Source of the DNA: Acetobacter cerevisiae
GTDB taxonomy: Bacteria; Pseudomonadota; Alphaproteobacteria; Acetobacterales; Acetobacteraceae
Length of the DNA stretch: 35,781 nt
Direction of reading: 5' to 3'
Assembly (NCBI RefSeq): GCF_001580535.1
Contig: NZ_LHZA01000129.1
Span: forward strand, 1-35,781
Part shown: piece after piece, positions 33,707 to 35,781 of the stretch
Layout of the letters: each line of letters starts with the position of its first letter
Numbering within the stretch: position 1 is the stretch's first letter
Notes under the pieces: generated by a model
What the model saw: the letters and a program-made list of their open reading frames with translations, nothing else
The model's database searches: none
What the model was told of the DNA's origin: nothing
Made by a program: the position numbers and the translations under genes

Positions 33707-35781
33707 ATGACCACCAGAGGCAACATTATTATTGTCGGCAACGGAATGGTTGGCCATTACTGTGCGGAACAGCTCGTGATGCACGGCCTGCACGAAACCC
33801 ACCAGATTCATGTCTTTGGTGAAGAACGCCACCACGCCTATGACCGTGTGCATCTGACCGATTACATGACCGGGCAGGATGCACTGGCCCTGCGGCTGCA
33901 TCAGGAAGACTTCCACACCGCACACGGCATCACGCTGCACCTGAACAGCCGGATTACAGACATTGACCGCGCGGCAAAAACTGTCACGACAGAAAACGAA
34001 ATCCTGCCTTACACAACGCTGATTCTCGCAACCGGCTCCACGCCGTTTGTCCCGCCTGTTCCGGGCAATACCGGCACGGCAGGGCTGGTCTATCGCACAC
34101 TGGAAGATCTGGACCTGATCCGCGCCGCAGCCGAAGGCGCGCAGCATGGCACAGTAATTGGTGGCGGCCTGCTGGGGCTGGAAGCCGCCAATGCGCTCAA
34201 AGTGCTGGGACTGGATGTGAGTGTGATCCAGCTCGGCAGCCACCTTATGTCCGCCCAGCTGGATGAAGAGGGTGGACGCGCCCTGAAAAAACGGATTGAA
34301 GCGCTCGGTATTGATGTGCGCGTCCTGCACCAGACGCAGGAAATCGTGCCCGGCACCACACACCGCCATAAACTGATTTTTGCTGATAGTTCCTCGCTGG
34401 AAACAGACATGGTTGTCTTTTCCGCAGGGATCAAACCGCAGGACATGCTGGGCCGCGCCTGTGGGCTACAAATCGGTCCGCGCGGCGGCATTGTGGTCGA
34501 TAACCAGTGCCGCACGTCCGACCCGGATATTTTTGCCGTTGGCGAATGTGCCTTGTGGGAAGGCCAGATTTTCGGCCTTGTCGCCCCCGGTTACACCATG
34601 GCCCGCACCGTGGCAGCACTGCTGGCTGGTGATGCAGAAGCCGCCTTTACCGGCGCAGACATGTCCACAAAACTGAAGCTGCAGGGCGTGGATGTCGGCT
34701 CGATTGGTGATGCTCACGGGCAGGAACCCGGCTGCACCAGCTACCGCTTTATTGGCGAGGCAGACGGCTCCTACCGCCGCCTTGTGCTTTCCGCCGATGG
34801 CAGCCGCGTGACCGGCGCTGTTCTGGTTGGTGATAATTCTTACTACGACACCATTTTCCAATATGTGCAAAATGGCATAGCGCCCCCGGCTGACCCGGCA
34901 GTGCTGATCCTGCCGCGTGGTGAAGGCGCGGAACTGCTTGGTGCAGATGCCCTGCCGGATACCGCTCCCATCTGCTCCTGCCATAACGTGACCAAAGGGG
35001 CGATCAGCAACGCGATTGAGCAGGGCTGCATAGACCTCGCCACACTCAAAAAAGGCACAAAAGCCAGCACAGGCTGCGGCGGATGTTCTGCGCTGCTGAA
35101 AAGCGTTTTTGAAACGGAACTGACCGCGCGCGGCATTACGGTTGACCACAGCCTGTGCGAACATTTCTCCTACACACGGCAGGAACTCTATTCCCTCGTC
35201 CGCGTGCATAACATCCGCAGTTTTGAAGAGCTGATGGCGCAGTATGGCAATGGCGGTCTGGGCTGCGATATCTGTAAACCGACAGTCGGTTCCATTCTGG
35301 CCTCTGCCTGGAACAAACCCATTACGGACCCGCTCTATATCCCGCTACAGGATACGAACGATGCGTTCATGGGCAACATGCAGAAAAACGGCACCTATTC
35401 CGTTGTGCCGCGCATTGCCGGGGGTGAGATTACGCCCGACAAGCTGATTGTTCTGGGGCAGGTTGCCAAAAAATATAATCTCTACACCAAGATTACCGGC
35501 GGCCAGCGCGTGGACCTGTTTGGCGCGCAGTTGCATCAGCTCCCTGAGATCTGGCGCGAACTGCTGGATGCCGGTTTTGAAACAGGCCATGCCTACGGCA
35601 AATCCACTCGCACAGTAAAATCCTGCGTCGGCAGCACATGGTGCCGTTATGGCGTGCAGGATAGTGTAGGCAAGGCGCTGGATCTGGAAAACCGCTATAA
35701 AGGCCTGCGGTCTCCGCACAAGCTGAAATTTGCCGTCTCCGGCTGCACGCGGGAATGTGCGGAAGCGCAGAGCAAGGATGT
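33707..35781 (+). CDS. nirB: NAD(P)H nitrite reductase large subunit, 3' truncated by window end
   Basis: The frame is open from ATG 33707 to the end of the window (691 codons), and the family is usually 800-850 aa, so the end is missing. An FAD-binding domain (IIIVGNGMVGHYCAEQL) and NAD-binding domain (GTVIGGGLLGLEAANALK) come first. The BFD-like [2Fe-2S] cysteines follow in CSCHNVTKG (near residue 424) and GCGGCSALL. The sirohaem/[4Fe-4S] half has CVGSTWCRYG (near 640) and SGCTRECAEAQ (near 680). It reduces nitrite to ammonium in the cytoplasm. AGGGGAG lies before the ATG, 18 bases after the restored porin stop at 33688. Confidence 0.95.
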   Translation, partial: MTTRGNIIIVGNGMVGHYCAEQLVMHGLHETHQIHVFGEERHHAYDRVHLTDYMTGQDALALRLHQEDFHTAHGITLHLNSRITDIDRAAKTVTTENEILPYTTLILATGSTPFVPPVPGNTGTAGLVYRTLEDLDLIRAAAEGAQHGTVIGGGLLGLEAANALKVLGLDVSVIQLGSHLMSAQLDEEGGRALKKRIEALGIDVRVLHQTQEIVPGTTHRHKLIFADSSSLETDMVVFSAGIKPQDMLGRACGLQIGPRGGIVVDNQCRTSDPDIFAVGECALWEGQIFGLVAPGYTMARTVAALLAGDAEAAFTGADMSTKLKLQGVDVGSIGDAHGQEPGCTSYRFIGEADGSYRRLVLSADGSRVTGAVLVGDNSYYDTIFQYVQNGIAPPADPAVLILPRGEGAELLGADALPDTAPICSCHNVTKGAISNAIEQGCIDLATLKKGTKASTGCGGCSALLKSVFETELTARGITVDHSLCEHFSYTRQELYSLVRVHNIRSFEELMAQYGNGGLGCDICKPTVGSILASAWNKPITDPLYIPLQDTNDAFMGNMQKNGTYSVVPRIAGGEITPDKLIVLGQVAKKYNLYTKITGGQRVDLFGAQLHQLPEIWRELLDAGFETGHAYGKSTRTVKSCVGSTWCRYGVQDSVGKALDLENRYKGLRSPHKLKFAVSGCTRECAEAQSKD

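Noticed and set aside
33353-34369. 338-codon reading frame on the minus strand
   Set aside because: It is antisense to the porin end and nirB, both clear genes; the open frame is a by-product of their codon bias.
34466-35209. 247-codon reading frame on the minus strand
   Set aside because: It is antisense to nirB and rich in Ala/Gly without domain features.
1-35781. CRISPR array or defence system
   Set aside because: No regularly spaced direct repeats with unique spacers and no cas, restriction or toxin-antitoxin genes were seen.

Overview
The window looks like an alphaproteobacterial chromosome segment, most likely from an acetic acid bacterium (Acetobacteraceae). This is inferred from the combination of a periplasmic PQQ-dependent alcohol dehydrogenase, an IS5-family element, alphaproteobacterial-looking proteins and a NarK/porin/NirB nitrate cluster. 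The species cannot be fixed from sequence alone.

Layout. Positions 1-1000 hold an IS5-family insertion sequence with a two-phase transposase. Positions 1045-15537 hold a complete phenylacetate (paa) catabolic cluster. On the minus strand are a thiolase (paaJ), a fused enoyl-CoA hydratase/3-hydroxyacyl-CoA dehydrogenase standing in for PaaF+PaaH, and an MBL-fold hydrolase. On the plus strand are paaG, paaK, paaZ and a TetR regulator (paaR). Again on the minus strand lie paaX and paaABCDE. Positions 15538-16341 are AT-rich and non-coding. Positions 16342-21696 carry paaI, an outer-membrane channel of the phenol MetA type, an aldehyde dehydrogenase resembling phenylacetaldehyde dehydrogenase, and a secreted quinohaemoprotein alcohol dehydrogenase.

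Read together, these genes suggest a route from an aromatic alcohol (2-phenylethanol is the obvious candidate) through the aldehyde to phenylacetate, then to phenylacetyl-CoA, ring epoxide, oxepin-CoA, ring opening and beta-oxidation to acetyl-CoA and succinyl-CoA. The left part of the window ends at 22081-22129 in a clean 3' fragment of a tRNA-Glu(CTC) gene that lacks a matching 5' half. The orientation of the fragment is what an island integrated at tRNA-Glu would leave at its right end, so the paa/alcohol region is probably a genomic island.

Right of the tRNA fragment the sequence looks like core or stable accessory chromosome and appears richer in GC by eye. First comes a nucleic-acid/nucleoside scavenging locus (nupC, RNase T2, nucleoside deoxyribosyltransferase, cytidine deaminase, nucleoside hydrolase, purine nucleoside permease). 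Next is a periplasmic M1 aminopeptidase. Last is a nitrate/nitrite assimilation cluster: a NarK-like transporter, an alginate-export-type porin broken by an in-frame TAG 40 codons before its natural end, and nirB, which runs off the window.

Notable non-coding structure includes two adjacent palindromes between paaJ and paaG, three regularly spaced 17-bp palindromes in front of the outer-membrane channel gene, and several hairpins that fit terminators.
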